Assembly (NCBI GenBank): GCA_003133565.1
Contig: PKYB01000070.1
Location: 1-45,267, forward strand
DNA length: 45,267 nt
Reading direction: 5' to 3'
Origin: Solirubrobacterales bacterium
GTDB taxonomy: Bacteria; Actinomycetota; Thermoleophilia; Solirubrobacterales; Solirubrobacteraceae
Part shown: positions 37,368 to 45,267 of the stretch, piece by piece
Layout: each line of letters opens with the position of its first letter
Position numbering within the stretch: the first letter of the stretch is position 1
The notes under the pieces: generated by a model
Databases searched by the model: none
What the model saw: only the letters and a program-made list of their open reading frames with translations
Told to the model about the DNA's origin: nothing
Position numbers and translations under genes: made by a program

Positions 37368-38474
37368 TCAGGCGGCCATCCGAAGGACGGGCTTGACCAC
37401 TCGCCCTTCTTCGGCTTCTCGTGCCGCTTCGTTGATCTGGTCAAAGTCATAGTGGCGGATCATCAGCTCGATCGGGAAGCGACCCTGCTCCCAGTAGCGG
37501 ATCAGCTCAGGGATGAACGCTTGAGGCACGCTGTCGCCTTCGACGATGCCACGTACAACGCGCCCGCCCGTGAGAATCGTGTTGACGTCGAGCCTGACGT
37601 CGCTGCCGAATGGCGGCGCGCCGATCACGCCCGCGGTGCCGAGCGGGCTCAGGCAGTCGACGCAGCTGCGTAGCACGTCCGGGACGCCGGTCGTCTCAAG
37701 TGCAAAGTCAACGCCGTGCCGGCTGACGCCTCGAATAGCCTCGGCGAGGTCGATACCCGTCGCCTCGACAGTATGTGTCGCGCCGAGTTTGCGCGCGAGC
37801 CCGAGGCGCGCCGTGTTGCGATCGACAGCGATGATCACCGAGCAACCCGCGATCACCGCGGCGAGAATCGCCGCGCTGCCGACCGCGCCGCAACCAAATA
37901 CCGCAAGCGAGCTGCCGGCGGGCACTTCGAGCGTGTTGAGCACGGCGCCGGCCCCGGTCTGGAAGGCGCAGCCGAACGGCGCAACGAGGTCGAGTGGGAT
38001 GTGGCTCTCGATCCCGACGACGTTGCGCTCGCGCGCCACGGCCCGCGTTGCAAAGCTCGACTGGCCGAAGAAGTGTGCGCCCAGCGGGTTGCCGGCGCGT
38101 GTCAAAGCGCTTGTCTCGTCCTCGGGCCGGCTCGCGGCGAAGTTGTATTCGAAGAAACTGTGGCAGTAGGAAGGCTTGGCACGGAGACAGGAGGGACAGG
38201 TGCCGCAGGAGTCAAACGTGAGACCGACGCGCTCGCCGACATGTACCGACCGAACGCCCGCGCCGACGTCGATGACGACGCCTGCGCCCTCGTGACCGAG
38301 CACCGCGGGGAGGGGCACCGGAATCCACTGATCCCGACAGATCAGATCGGTGTGGCAGATTCCGGCAGCATGCACCGCTATCAACACCTCGTCGGCTCGT
38401 AACTCGCCGACCTCCACCTCCGTCAGCACAAAGGGCGCGCCGCGACTCTCTGTGACAGCGGCGATCATCGCCAT
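37368..38474 (-). CDS. Zinc-dependent aryl-alcohol-type dehydrogenase
   Basis: A 368-residue medium-chain alcohol dehydrogenase. The catalytic zinc ligands Cys40 (GICHTD) and His61 (GHEGAG) are present, as is the structural zinc set Cys90, Cys93, Cys96 and Cys104, and the nucleotide fold FGCGAVGSAAI. The wording CHTDLICRDQWIPVPLPAVLGHEGAG is typical of benzyl/aryl-alcohol dehydrogenases of the XylB type. I set the start at ATG 38474, which overlaps the permease stop by one base (TGATG). With the aldehyde dehydrogenase after it, the pair would turn an alcohol into an acid. Confidence 0.93.
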   Translation of the reverse strand: MAMIAAVTESRGAPFVLTEVEVGELRADEVLIAVHAAGICHTDLICRDQWIPVPLPAVLGHEGAGVVIDVGAGVRSVHVGERVGLTFDSCGTCPSCLRAKPSYCHSFFEYNFAASRPEDETSALTRAGNPLGAHFFGQSSFATRAVARERNVVGIESHIPLDLVAPFGCAFQTGAGAVLNTLEVPAGSSLAVFGCGAVGSAAILAAVIAGCSVIIAVDRNTARLGLARKLGATHTVEATGIDLAEAIRGVSRHGVDFALETTGVPDVLRSCVDCLSPLGTAGVIGAPPFGSDVRLDVNTILTGGRVVRGIVEGDSVPQAFIPELIRYWEQGRFPIELMIRHYDFDQINEAAREAEEGRVVKPVLRMAA

Positions 38475-39520
38475 CAGGGGTCCACGCCTGAGTCGGGAGC
38501 GCGGCGCCGGACGCGGTAACCGACCGGCATGAAGCGCACCCCGGTGCGCTCCTCGACCAGGCCCCAGATGCCACGAGGGATGAAGAGCGCAAACGCGATG
38601 GCAGTGGCGCCGAGGCCGATCAGGTACGAGGTTCCGTCGTTGCCGAACTGCTGCTGGATGAAGTACAGGATGATCGCGCCGATGATCGGCCCTTCGAACG
38701 TGCCCAGGCCGCCGACCAGCACCATGAAGATCATGAAGGCGCTGTAGTTGACCGAGAAGATCGAGGTCGGCTCGATGAAGAGGATGTTTGCGAGGGTCAT
38801 GGCACCCGCCGCGCCGCATCCCGCAGCGGCGAGGATGAACAGGATCCGCTTCCCCGCCACGACACGGACGCCGACTGAGGATGCCGCACCCTCGTCATCG
38901 CGGATCGCCTGGAGCGAGGCACCAAGGCGGCTGCGCAGCAGGAGAAAGACGGCGATCACGAAGAACGCGGTCAGGGTGAGGGTCAGCCAGTAGGTGTAGT
39001 GCTCACGGTGGGTCGGCGAGTACGTGTAGAGCTGGGTCAGCGACGTCCCGGTTCCGGCGCCGAGTTGGTTGTCGAACGAGACGTAGATGCCGATCGCTTC
39101 GGCGACGACCCAGGTGCCGATCGCGAACTGCGCGCCGCGGAAGCGCAACACGATGAACGAAAGCGGGATCGACACCACTGCGCAGAAGAGCGTCGCAAGG
39201 ACCATCGCCACATAAGGGTCGACGCCGTGGAGCGCGAACCACACGGTCGCATACGCGCCGAGGCCGATGTAGGCCTGCAAACCGACCGATACCAGGCCGG
39301 CGTAGCCGGCGAGTGCGTTCCACATGACCGCCATCAGGACGAGCGTCAGCAGGTTCGTAAGATCCTGCACGACGCTCGCACCCATGACCACGGGCACGAA
39401 GGCGAGGGCAATGATCAGCACGCCAAAGCCACTGGTGAAGCCGGCCGAGAGCGGCGTCCAACGCTGGATCCGGGCACCGGCGAGCGTAGGCGTGGGGCTT
39501 GTCTGGGATGCCGCTGTCAT
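38474..39520 (-). CDS. Branched-chain-type ABC transporter permease, LivM family
   Basis: A 348-residue inner-membrane permease with about eight to ten spans. It has LVSVGLQAYIGLGAYATV, FRGAQFAIGTWVVAEA, RLGASLQAIRDDEGAASSVGV (the ATPase-contact loop) and the LivM end LFIEPTSIF..MVLVGGLGTFEGPIIGA. The ATG at 39520 overlaps the LivH-type stop by four bases. A long open frame further upstream in the same phase is only a shadow of the neighbouring permease. In this cluster the solute is more likely an aromatic acid or alcohol than an amino acid; that is inference from the dehydrogenases that follow. Confidence 0.94.
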   Translation of the reverse strand: MTAASQTSPTPTLAGARIQRWTPLSAGFTSGFGVLIIALAFVPVVMGASVVQDLTNLLTLVLMAVMWNALAGYAGLVSVGLQAYIGLGAYATVWFALHGVDPYVAMVLATLFCAVVSIPLSFIVLRFRGAQFAIGTWVVAEAIGIYVSFDNQLGAGTGTSLTQLYTYSPTHREHYTYWLTLTLTAFFVIAVFLLLRSRLGASLQAIRDDEGAASSVGVRVVAGKRILFILAAAGCGAAGAMTLANILFIEPTSIFSVNYSAFMIFMVLVGGLGTFEGPIIGAIILYFIQQQFGNDGTSYLIGLGATAIAFALFIPRGIWGLVEERTGVRFMPVGYRVRRRAPDSGVDP

Positions 39521-40428
39521 GTCGTGACCGTAGGCAGCGCACGACGCGCCCCGCGAGCGCTCCGCAGGGTCAGCAGCCCCCCGCGCGGCGAGATGAGGAC
39601 GACGAGGAACACGATGTGGCCGGCGAGGATCGAGTACTCGGGATTGATCTGCGCACCGATCGTCTGAGCGACGCCGAGGACGATCCCACCGAGCAGCGCG
39701 CCCCAGAGCGAGGAGCCGAGACCGCCGATCACGACCGCCTCGAACGCGAAGATCAACTGGTCGGGGCCGGAGTAGGGGAAGAAGCTCGATCGAAGCGCCA
39801 GCGCCAGCCCTCCGACTGTCGCGATCGCAACGGCGACGGCCGTCGCCCATGCGTAGACCGAGCGGGAGTCGATGCCGACGAGCTCCGCGGTATCGGGGTC
39901 TTCTGCGGTCGCCCGCATCCGGCGCCCGGCGTTCGTCCGCGACAGGAACAGCTGAACGCCCGCGAAGATCAACACGGCCGCGCCGAAGATCAGCGTGCTC
40001 AACGCCGAGATCGAGATCTCGCTGTTGATCTTCCACGCAGCTGTGACGAGCGAGCCGGTGTCCTGCCCGAGTGAACGGACATCCGGCGAGAAGGTCTGCT
40101 CGAGGACGTTCTGGATTACGATCGACAGACCGAACGTTGCGAGCAGTGGCGTCAGCAGGCCGGAGCGGAGGCTGCGCTGCAGGACGAGTCGCTGGAGCAG
40201 GTAACCGAGCAGCAGCATGACCGGCAGAACCGGGAGGAGGCCGATCAGCGGCGAGACATTCCAGTGCTCGAGCAGGAGGTAGATCAGGTAGGCCCCGAGG
40301 ACGGCTATGTCGCCGTGGGCGAGGTTGATGATCCGCATCACGCCGAACATCAGCGCCAGCCCGCAGGCGATGATCCCGTAGTAGCCACCGAGAAGGATCC
40401 CCTGGATGACGTCGTTGACCCACGTCAT
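39517..40428 (-). CDS. Branched-chain-type ABC transporter permease, LivH family
   Basis: A 303-residue integral membrane protein. The family opening GILLGGYYGIIACGLALMFGVMRIINLAHGD is clear, as are RSGLLTPLLATFGLSI, the contact loop RTNAGRRMRATAEDPDTAELVGID and the end FEAVVIGGLGSSLWGALLGG. It pairs with the LivM-type permease encoded next. It has 4-base overlaps with both neighbours, which shows tight coupling. Confidence 0.95.
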   Translation of the reverse strand: MTWVNDVIQGILLGGYYGIIACGLALMFGVMRIINLAHGDIAVLGAYLIYLLLEHWNVSPLIGLLPVLPVMLLLGYLLQRLVLQRSLRSGLLTPLLATFGLSIVIQNVLEQTFSPDVRSLGQDTGSLVTAAWKINSEISISALSTLIFGAAVLIFAGVQLFLSRTNAGRRMRATAEDPDTAELVGIDSRSVYAWATAVAVAIATVGGLALALRSSFFPYSGPDQLIFAFEAVVIGGLGSSLWGALLGGIVLGVAQTIGAQINPEYSILAGHIVFLVVLISPRGGLLTLRSARGARRALPTVTT

Positions 40429-41177
40429 GTGCCGGCCCCCGCCGATCGGTGGAGGCCGAAGTAGGCCTCGGTGATCTGCTCGCGCGTCAGCTCGTCGCGC
40501 GCCCCTTCGAGCACGAACCGGCCCTCGAGCATGCAGATGACGCGGTCGGCGATCGTCGCTGCGCGGGTGATGTCCTGATCCACGAGCACGACCGTGGAGC
40601 CTTCGCCGATCACGCTCTTCAGCGAGCTGTAGACCCCTTCGACAGCGACCGGCGCGAGCCCCAGCGAGAGCTCGTCGAGCAGGAGCAGCCGGGGGTTCGA
40701 GATCAGTGCACGGCCGATCGCCGTCGCCTGCTGTTCACCGCCGGACAGGGTTGCAGCCCGCTGAGCCCGTAGTGGCTCGAGCATCGGGAACGCCTCGATG
40801 ACGCTGTCGATCGTCCAGCGCCCCGGACGCCGGCGCTGAATAGCGACGCTGAGGTTCTCCTCCACCGTGAGGTTGGCAAACAGGCGGCGGCCCTCCGGGA
40901 CGAGCGCGATGCCCATCCCAACCCGTCGATGCCCGGGCAGCTTGGTCACGTCGACACCGTCGAAGGTGATCGTCCCGGCGCTCGCCCGGTGGGCACCGGC
41001 AATTCCGCGCAGGAGTGTGGTCTTGCCGGCGCCGTTGGCGCCGACGAGCGCGATCGTCTCGCCTTCGCGAACCGTGAGCGACACGCCGCGCACAGCCTCG
41101 AGCAAACCGTGACGGAGCGTGAGCTGCTCGATCACGAGCTGCGGCCGGGCTGATTGCGCAGCGCGCGCTGCGGTCAT
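40425..41177 (-). CDS. ABC transporter ATP-binding protein, LivF family
   Basis: A 250-residue ATPase with GANGAGKTT, the LivF-specific segment LVPEGRRLFANLTVEENL, signature LSGGEQQ, LLLLDELSLGLAP and VDQD as the H-loop region (Asp in place of the usual His after DQ). I start at ATG 41177, overlapping the LivG-type stop by four bases; the open frame beyond it is a shadow. It works as a heterodimer with the LivG-type protein. Confidence 0.95.
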   Translation of the reverse strand: MTAARAAQSARPQLVIEQLTLRHGLLEAVRGVSLTVREGETIALVGANGAGKTTLLRGIAGAHRASAGTITFDGVDVTKLPGHRRVGMGIALVPEGRRLFANLTVEENLSVAIQRRRPGRWTIDSVIEAFPMLEPLRAQRAATLSGGEQQATAIGRALISNPRLLLLDELSLGLAPVAVEGVYSSLKSVIGEGSTVVLVDQDITRAATIADRVICMLEGRFVLEGARDELTREQITEAYFGLHRSAGAGT

Positions 41178-41905
41178 GCGGCGGCCGTTCCGAGGTAGGC
41201 GTCGACGACACGAGCGTCGCTCATCACCGCGCGCGGTTCGCCATCGGCGATGACGCGGCCTGCGTCCATGCAGATCAGCCGACTCACCACCTGGACGAGG
41301 ACGTGCACGATGTGCTCGATCCAGATGATCGCGATCCCGGCGCTGTGAAGCTCGTTGATCATCACCACAAGCGCTTCGGCCTCGGCGTCGGTAAGCCCGG
41401 CGCCGATCTCGTCGAGCAGCAGCAGAACGGGGTTGGTTGCGAGCGCTCGCGCCAGCTCGAGGCGCTTGCGCCCGAGCAGCCCGAGTGTGTCGGCGCGGCG
41501 GTCGGCGACATCGTCCAAATCGCACAGGGTGAGCACCTCGAGACAGCGCTCGTAGGCTGCGCGCCGGCGCAGACCGCCGCCGGTCGAGGCGCTAACAAAG
41601 CAGTTCTCGAAGACGGTCATGCCGCCGAACGGCCGCGGCACCTGGTGTGCACGCCCGATGCCGAGGCGCGCCCGCCGGCTGGCCGCCGCGCGTGTGATGT
41701 CGGTGCCGCGGAACGCGACCGTCCCGCTCGACGGCGCGATCGTTCCGGCGAGGACGTTCAGCAGTGTCGTCTTGCCGGCGCCGTTGGGCCCGACGATCCC
41801 GACGGCCTCACCGGGACCGATCGCTAGATCCACGCCGTCGAGGGCCGCAAGCGCTCCGAACTGCCTGCGGACCTCAACGGCTGCGAGCAACGGCTGTGGT
41901 GCCAT
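41174..41905 (-). CDS. ABC transporter ATP-binding protein, LivG family
   Basis: A 243-residue ATPase with GPNGAGKTT, the LivG-type segment GIGRAHQVPRPFGGMTVFEN, the weak signature LGLLGRKRLELARAL usual for LivG, LLLLDEIGAGL and EHI as the H-loop. It begins 20 bases after the binding-protein stop and pairs with the LivF-type ATPase. Sequence is complete and typical. Confidence 0.95.
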   Translation of the reverse strand: MAPQPLLAAVEVRRQFGALAALDGVDLAIGPGEAVGIVGPNGAGKTTLLNVLAGTIAPSSGTVAFRGTDITRAAASRRARLGIGRAHQVPRPFGGMTVFENCFVSASTGGGLRRRAAYERCLEVLTLCDLDDVADRRADTLGLLGRKRLELARALATNPVLLLLDEIGAGLTDAEAEALVVMINELHSAGIAIIWIEHIVHVLVQVVSRLICMDAGRVIADGEPRAVMSDARVVDAYLGTAAA

Positions 41906-41925
41906 GCTCGTGGATCAGCACTCGA

Positions 41926-43299
41926 TTAGTTGTAAGGCTTCAGCTTCGCCTGGATCGGGACCTTCGGGTCGTCCTTGTGCTCGCAGAACACGAACTCGAG
42001 CGGGTTCCCGCTGCCCTTCTTCGTCGTTAGCCACTGGCCCCCCGGGATCGGGGTAGCGACGACATTCGGAACCGGGTTCTTGGTCGGGCTGTTCGTTCCC
42101 CAATGGAGATTCCCGAGCGGTGTGTTGACGTTGAGGTTCTTCAGCGCCGCGGCGACGGCTGTCTTGTCCTTCGGGTTGCCGCTCGCCTTGAGCGCTGCCG
42201 CAGCGACGTCGAACAGCGCCATGCTCGCACCGGTCTGCTGGTTCCAGTACTTGCCGGTGCGCTTCTCGTAGCCTGCCGCGAGCTCCTTGTTGGAGATCCC
42301 GGTCAGCGTCGACTTGTACGGCCAGGTTGGCCCCCAGTAGCAACCGGTTGCGAGCTTGTTGCCGAGCTTCAGGCCGACCGACTCGATCTGGGAGACGAAC
42401 AGGCCGGTCTTGGCGATCTGCGCAATCTTCACCATGCTCGTGTAGCCCTGCTGCGCCGCCTGACGCCAGAACGTCGTGAAGTCCGGCGGGATGGGAAATG
42501 TGTTGAAGATCTGGCAGTTGTTCTGCTTGAACATCGTGATCTGTGAGGTGAAGTCGGTCGTGCCGTCCTCGTAGGCTCCCGGGTCGATGATCTTGTAACC
42601 GGCACCGGTCAGCAGCGGCTCGAGCGCCCCGCGGATCGCGTTGCCGTCCGAGTCGTTCGGGTACATCACGCCGACCGTCTTGTTCGTCGGCACCTGCGGC
42701 CACATGTCCGTGTAGGTGTCGAAGAAGTTGCCGACACCGAAGCTGAAGTGGAAGATCCACTGGTAGGGCACTGGCTTCGTGAGACTGTTTCCGGAGCCGA
42801 GCCACCAGGCCTGCCACGGAACCGTCGTCGACACCGCAGGGACGCCGGCCGCCTCGGCCGCGCCAACCGCTGGAAGCACAACCTCAGGCGTCGAGGTCGC
42901 GAGCAGCAGGTCGATGTTGTCGCCGCTGATCAGCTGCTGGGTGACCTGCGCCGAGACCGATGGGGTGGACTGCGCGTCCTTTTCGATGATGTTCACCTTG
43001 TAGGTCTTACCGGCGACCTTGAACCCTTTGTCGAAGGCCTTCTTTGCGAGGCTGATCACATAGGGGTCCGGCTCGCCGAAGCCGGCGTCGGCGCCGGTCA
43101 GCGGGCTGACATAGCCGATTGTGATCGTCTCGACAGAGGCATCAAGCGCCCCAGGGTTGTTTGGCCTCGCCCAGGCCGGCTCCGCCGCTGCAAGGCCACC
43201 GCCTAGCACCACGCCGCCAACCGCTGCACCACTGCGCTTGAGAAAGTCGCCGCGGCTCAGGCCACCAGCTTTCGCCGTGCCACTGCTCTCGTCTGACAT
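41926..43299 (-). CDS. Branched-chain-type ABC transporter substrate-binding protein
   Basis: A 457-residue exported binding protein of the LivK/amide-urea-aromatic type. The N-terminus MSDESSGTAKAGGLSRGDFLKRSGAAVGGVVLGGGLAA resembles a Tat signal, but the twin Arg is Arg-Gly (SRGDFLK), so export could be weak-Tat or Sec. The mature protein shows ITIGYVSPLTGADAGFG, the receptor-family strand VSTTVPWQAWW, and TVGVMYPNDSDGNAIRGAL. I set the start at ATG 43299, five bases after AGGAG; the frame upstream to 43341 is unlikely. It heads the operon through the aldehyde dehydrogenase at 35867. Many members near aryl dehydrogenases bind aromatic compounds, but the ligand here is inferred. Confidence 0.93.
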   Translation of the reverse strand: MSDESSGTAKAGGLSRGDFLKRSGAAVGGVVLGGGLAAAEPAWARPNNPGALDASVETITIGYVSPLTGADAGFGEPDPYVISLAKKAFDKGFKVAGKTYKVNIIEKDAQSTPSVSAQVTQQLISGDNIDLLLATSTPEVVLPAVGAAEAAGVPAVSTTVPWQAWWLGSGNSLTKPVPYQWIFHFSFGVGNFFDTYTDMWPQVPTNKTVGVMYPNDSDGNAIRGALEPLLTGAGYKIIDPGAYEDGTTDFTSQITMFKQNNCQIFNTFPIPPDFTTFWRQAAQQGYTSMVKIAQIAKTGLFVSQIESVGLKLGNKLATGCYWGPTWPYKSTLTGISNKELAAGYEKRTGKYWNQQTGASMALFDVAAAALKASGNPKDKTAVAAALKNLNVNTPLGNLHWGTNSPTKNPVPNVVATPIPGGQWLTTKKGSGNPLEFVFCEHKDDPKVPIQAKLKPYN

Positions 43300-43474
43300 C
43301 CCCGCTCCTCTCGATCGGGCGCCCATTGGCGCCGCTCCCAATCCCTGACTTCACGCCAATGTGGGCGCGCGGCGATGCTAGCACTGACCCGCGATCGTTG
43401 TGCGCATAGCGGTCGGTCGCTCGCCGAGCGCCCGCGCCCCCCCGGACCGCTGGGTGCGCTGCCCATGAATCCAT

Positions 43475-43496
43475 GTGCGCCGTCGTGCTGGCGCAC
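43475..43496 (+). promoter_or_regulatory. Inverted repeat in the divergent control region
   Basis: GTGCGCC - N8 - GGCGCAC lies in the 268-base gap between the divergent binding-protein and PEP-utilising-enzyme genes. Its spacing suits a dimeric regulator. No regulator gene is within the visible cluster, and clear -35/-10 boxes are not seen. Confidence 0.35.
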
Positions 43497-43567
43497 GGCG
43501 CGGTTATCGCGCTAACGTAGACCGCCGTTTGCGAGCGTCAACGAGGAGGAGAGAGGAGGAGAGGCTT

Positions 43568-45267
43568 GTGAGCACCACCACCACAGGGGCGGCCGCGTTC
43601 CCACGCCCCAGCGAGGTCGCCACGCCTGACGGTTGCGAGGGCTGGCAGGAGATGTACCCGTATTACGCGACGTTCAACGAGGATCGCCGCGAAGCAGACG
43701 AGGGCCGACTGTGGTTCTGGAATTCGATGCACTTCCCCGACCCGATGCCGGCGTTCGACGTGGTGGCGATCGACGGCCCGTATTACGCACTTGCGAACTG
43801 GCAGAACCGCGTCTTCGCGATTCCCCCAGCGATGGGCATCGACTACCGGATCGTCAACGGCTACGTGTACATCACGCCCAACGCCGTCACAGATCCCGAT
43901 CTGATCGCGGAGCGGGTCGGCTACTTCCAGGAGCGCGCCGGGTACTACTTCGCCAACTGGGACCGGCTCTACGCCCGCTGGCAGGAGAAGATGGACGCGC
44001 TGATCGCGGAGATCACCGCGCTCGAGGTGCCCTCGCTCGACAAATACGAGCGCGACGAGGTGGCGTTCGAAGACCGCGACACGTCGTTTTACCGTGTGCT
44101 CGACGGATGGAGCCGAACGCTGCGCATGCACGAGCGCATGTGGCAGCACCACATGGAGTTCCTGCTGCTCGGCTACGGCGCCTATCTGACATTTTCCGAT
44201 TTCGTCAAGGCCGCGCTGCCGGAGGTGCCCGAGCAGCACATCGCGCAGATGGTGGCGGGGATCGACGTCCTGCTGTTTCGCCCCGACACCGAGCTGCGCC
44301 GCCTCGCTCGCCTGGCCCGCGTTCGTGGCTTGGACGCGCACTTCACGGGCGGGGCTGACCACGAAACCGTGGTCCGCACGCTCGCCGAGAGCGAGGACGG
44401 GAAGGCGTGGCTCGCAGAACTCGAGGCGATCAAGGAGCCGTGGTTCAACATGGGCTCGGGCGACGGCTTTTACCACTACCACCGCTCATGGTTTGATGAT
44501 CCTGCGCTTCCGTTCTCGGCGATTCGCGGTCACATCGATGCGCTCGCTGACGGGCGCGACATCGAACGCCCGACAGAGCAACTGGCGACCGAGCGCGAGC
44601 GCCTCGCGGAGGAGTACGGATCGCTGCTCGACGCCGATGCCCGGGCGACCTTCGACGAACTGCTCGGACTCTCGCGACTTGTGTTCCCCTACGTCGAGGA
44701 GCACAAGTTCTACTGCGAGTACTGGTTCCAGTCGCGCTTCTTTAACAAAGTGCGGGAGTTCGGGGGATTGCTCGCGGACCACGCTTTCCTTGCTGATTCC
44801 GAGGACGTGTTTCAGCTGAGCCGCCATGAGGTGGCACAGGCACTCGAGGAGCTGTGCCTGACCTGGGCACACGGTGGGCCGGCGCAGGGGCCACACCATT
44901 GGCCGCCGATCGTCGAGCGTCGCCGGGCGCTGCTTGAGCGACTTCGAGCCTGGACACCGCCGCCGGCGCTCGGGACGATGCCGAGCGAGGCGATCAACGA
45001 CCCGATCTCGGTGATGCTGTGGGGCATCACGCCGGAGCGGCTGCGCAGCTGGGCCGCAGCGATGGATGGCGACGGGACGACGCTCTCGGGTGCCGCCGCG
45101 TCCCCCGGAGTGGCCGAGGGGCTCGCCCGTGTCATTCGCGACGTCCACGAGATCACCGAGGTGCTGGATGGTGAGATCCTCGTCTCGACAGTTACCTCGC
45201 CGGCCTGGGCGCCGATCTTCTCGAAGATCAAGGCGGCGGTCACCGACATCGGCGGCATCATGTCCCA
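43568..45267 (+). CDS. PEP-utilising enzyme, phenylphosphate-synthase-like (3' end outside window)
   Basis: The frame opens at GTG 43568 behind a GAGGAG ribosome site and runs off the window after 566 codons. The N-terminal 500 residues are soluble, Trp/Tyr-rich and helical (WQEMYPYYATFNED, FWNSMHFPDPMPAFD, YHRSWFDDP, EYWFQSRFFNKV) and lack the ATP-grasp PEP/pyruvate-binding domain of full PEP synthases. From about residue 520 the swivelling phospho-His domain is clear: LSGAAASPGVAEGLARV, then ILVSTVTSPAWAPIFSKIKAAVTDIGGIMS; the window ends within the catalytic His codon (residue 567). This layout fits the mobile subunit of phenylphosphate synthase and related phenolic phosphotransferases, which take the phosphoryl group from a separate ATP-binding partner. 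That partner is not visible. Confidence 0.88.
   Translation, partial: MSTTTTGAAAFPRPSEVATPDGCEGWQEMYPYYATFNEDRREADEGRLWFWNSMHFPDPMPAFDVVAIDGPYYALANWQNRVFAIPPAMGIDYRIVNGYVYITPNAVTDPDLIAERVGYFQERAGYYFANWDRLYARWQEKMDALIAEITALEVPSLDKYERDEVAFEDRDTSFYRVLDGWSRTLRMHERMWQHHMEFLLLGYGAYLTFSDFVKAALPEVPEQHIAQMVAGIDVLLFRPDTELRRLARLARVRGLDAHFTGGADHETVVRTLAESEDGKAWLAELEAIKEPWFNMGSGDGFYHYHRSWFDDPALPFSAIRGHIDALADGRDIERPTEQLATERERLAEEYGSLLDADARATFDELLGLSRLVFPYVEEHKFYCEYWFQSRFFNKVREFGGLLADHAFLADSEDVFQLSRHEVAQALEELCLTWAHGGPAQGPHHWPPIVERRRALLERLRAWTPPPALGTMPSEAINDPISVMLWGITPERLRSWAAAMDGDGTTLSGAAASPGVAEGLARVIRDVHEITEVLDGEILVSTVTSPAWAPIFSKIKAAVTDIGGIMS

Noticed and set aside
39521-40423. N-terminal extension of the LivM frame, and similar extensions of LivF and the alcohol dehydrogenase
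   Set aside because: They are out-of-frame readings of the upstream gene; the overlapping ATGA/TGATG starts explain the operon better.

Overview
The window is high-GC DNA with the codon use and gene style of a deep-branching actinobacterium. Thermoleophilia/Solirubrobacterales-like is my inference, from the purine cluster layout, the leaderless-type starts (a TAnnnT box 6-9 bases before the start codon) and a sugar-type ABC operon with the FrcA-like CDNLD motif. No rRNA, CRISPR array or intact insertion sequence is visible.

Layout. Positions 1-9266 hold core metabolism: purS-purQ-purL with 4-base overlaps, a convergent class I/II aminotransferase, purF behind a strong 5' hairpin, recQ and purH. 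Positions 9288-11390 hold a drug-type MFS exporter with its MarR regulator and likely operators. Positions 11481-14239 hold a DUF2203 protein, a 53-residue protein, a DEAD-box RNA helicase and an unknown protein with a possible nuclease-like core. Positions 14315-21166 are the most unusual part. One 825-residue protein joins a sugar-type ABC ATPase to two GAF-like regions and a complete histidine kinase. It is followed by an OmpR-type response regulator and then a XylF-like binding protein, a second stand-alone ATPase closely resembling the fused one, and a XylH-like permease. This looks like a sugar importer whose ATPase is wired directly to a two-component system.

Positions 21381-25605 carry three secreted proteins on the minus strand: a PF03640-type repeat protein, a beta-propeller protein with two C-terminal lectin-like repeats, and an unknown. 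Positions 25983-28885 hold three tRNAs (Lys, Glu, Val) among housekeeping-type genes; a Nudix gene ends inside the tRNA-Glu on the opposite strand. From tRNA-Val to about 34321 there is a probable decayed genomic island. It has an integrase C-terminal remnant beside the tRNA, two peroxiredoxin paralogues (one without the peroxidatic Cys), two SDRs, an epoxide hydrolase, and a 15-base copy of the tRNA anticodon region at the far end.

Positions 34412-45267 look like a catabolic block. MaoC hydratase and SDR genes on the plus strand face a seven-gene minus-strand operon: a branched-chain-type ABC importer (binding protein, two ATPases, two permeases), a zinc aryl-alcohol-type dehydrogenase and a benzaldehyde-type dehydrogenase. 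Divergent from it is a PEP-utilising enzyme cut by the window edge at its catalytic His. Together these suggest uptake and oxidation of an aromatic alcohol/aldehyde, and possibly phosphorylation of a phenolic by a phenylphosphate-synthase-like enzyme. The substrate is inference.
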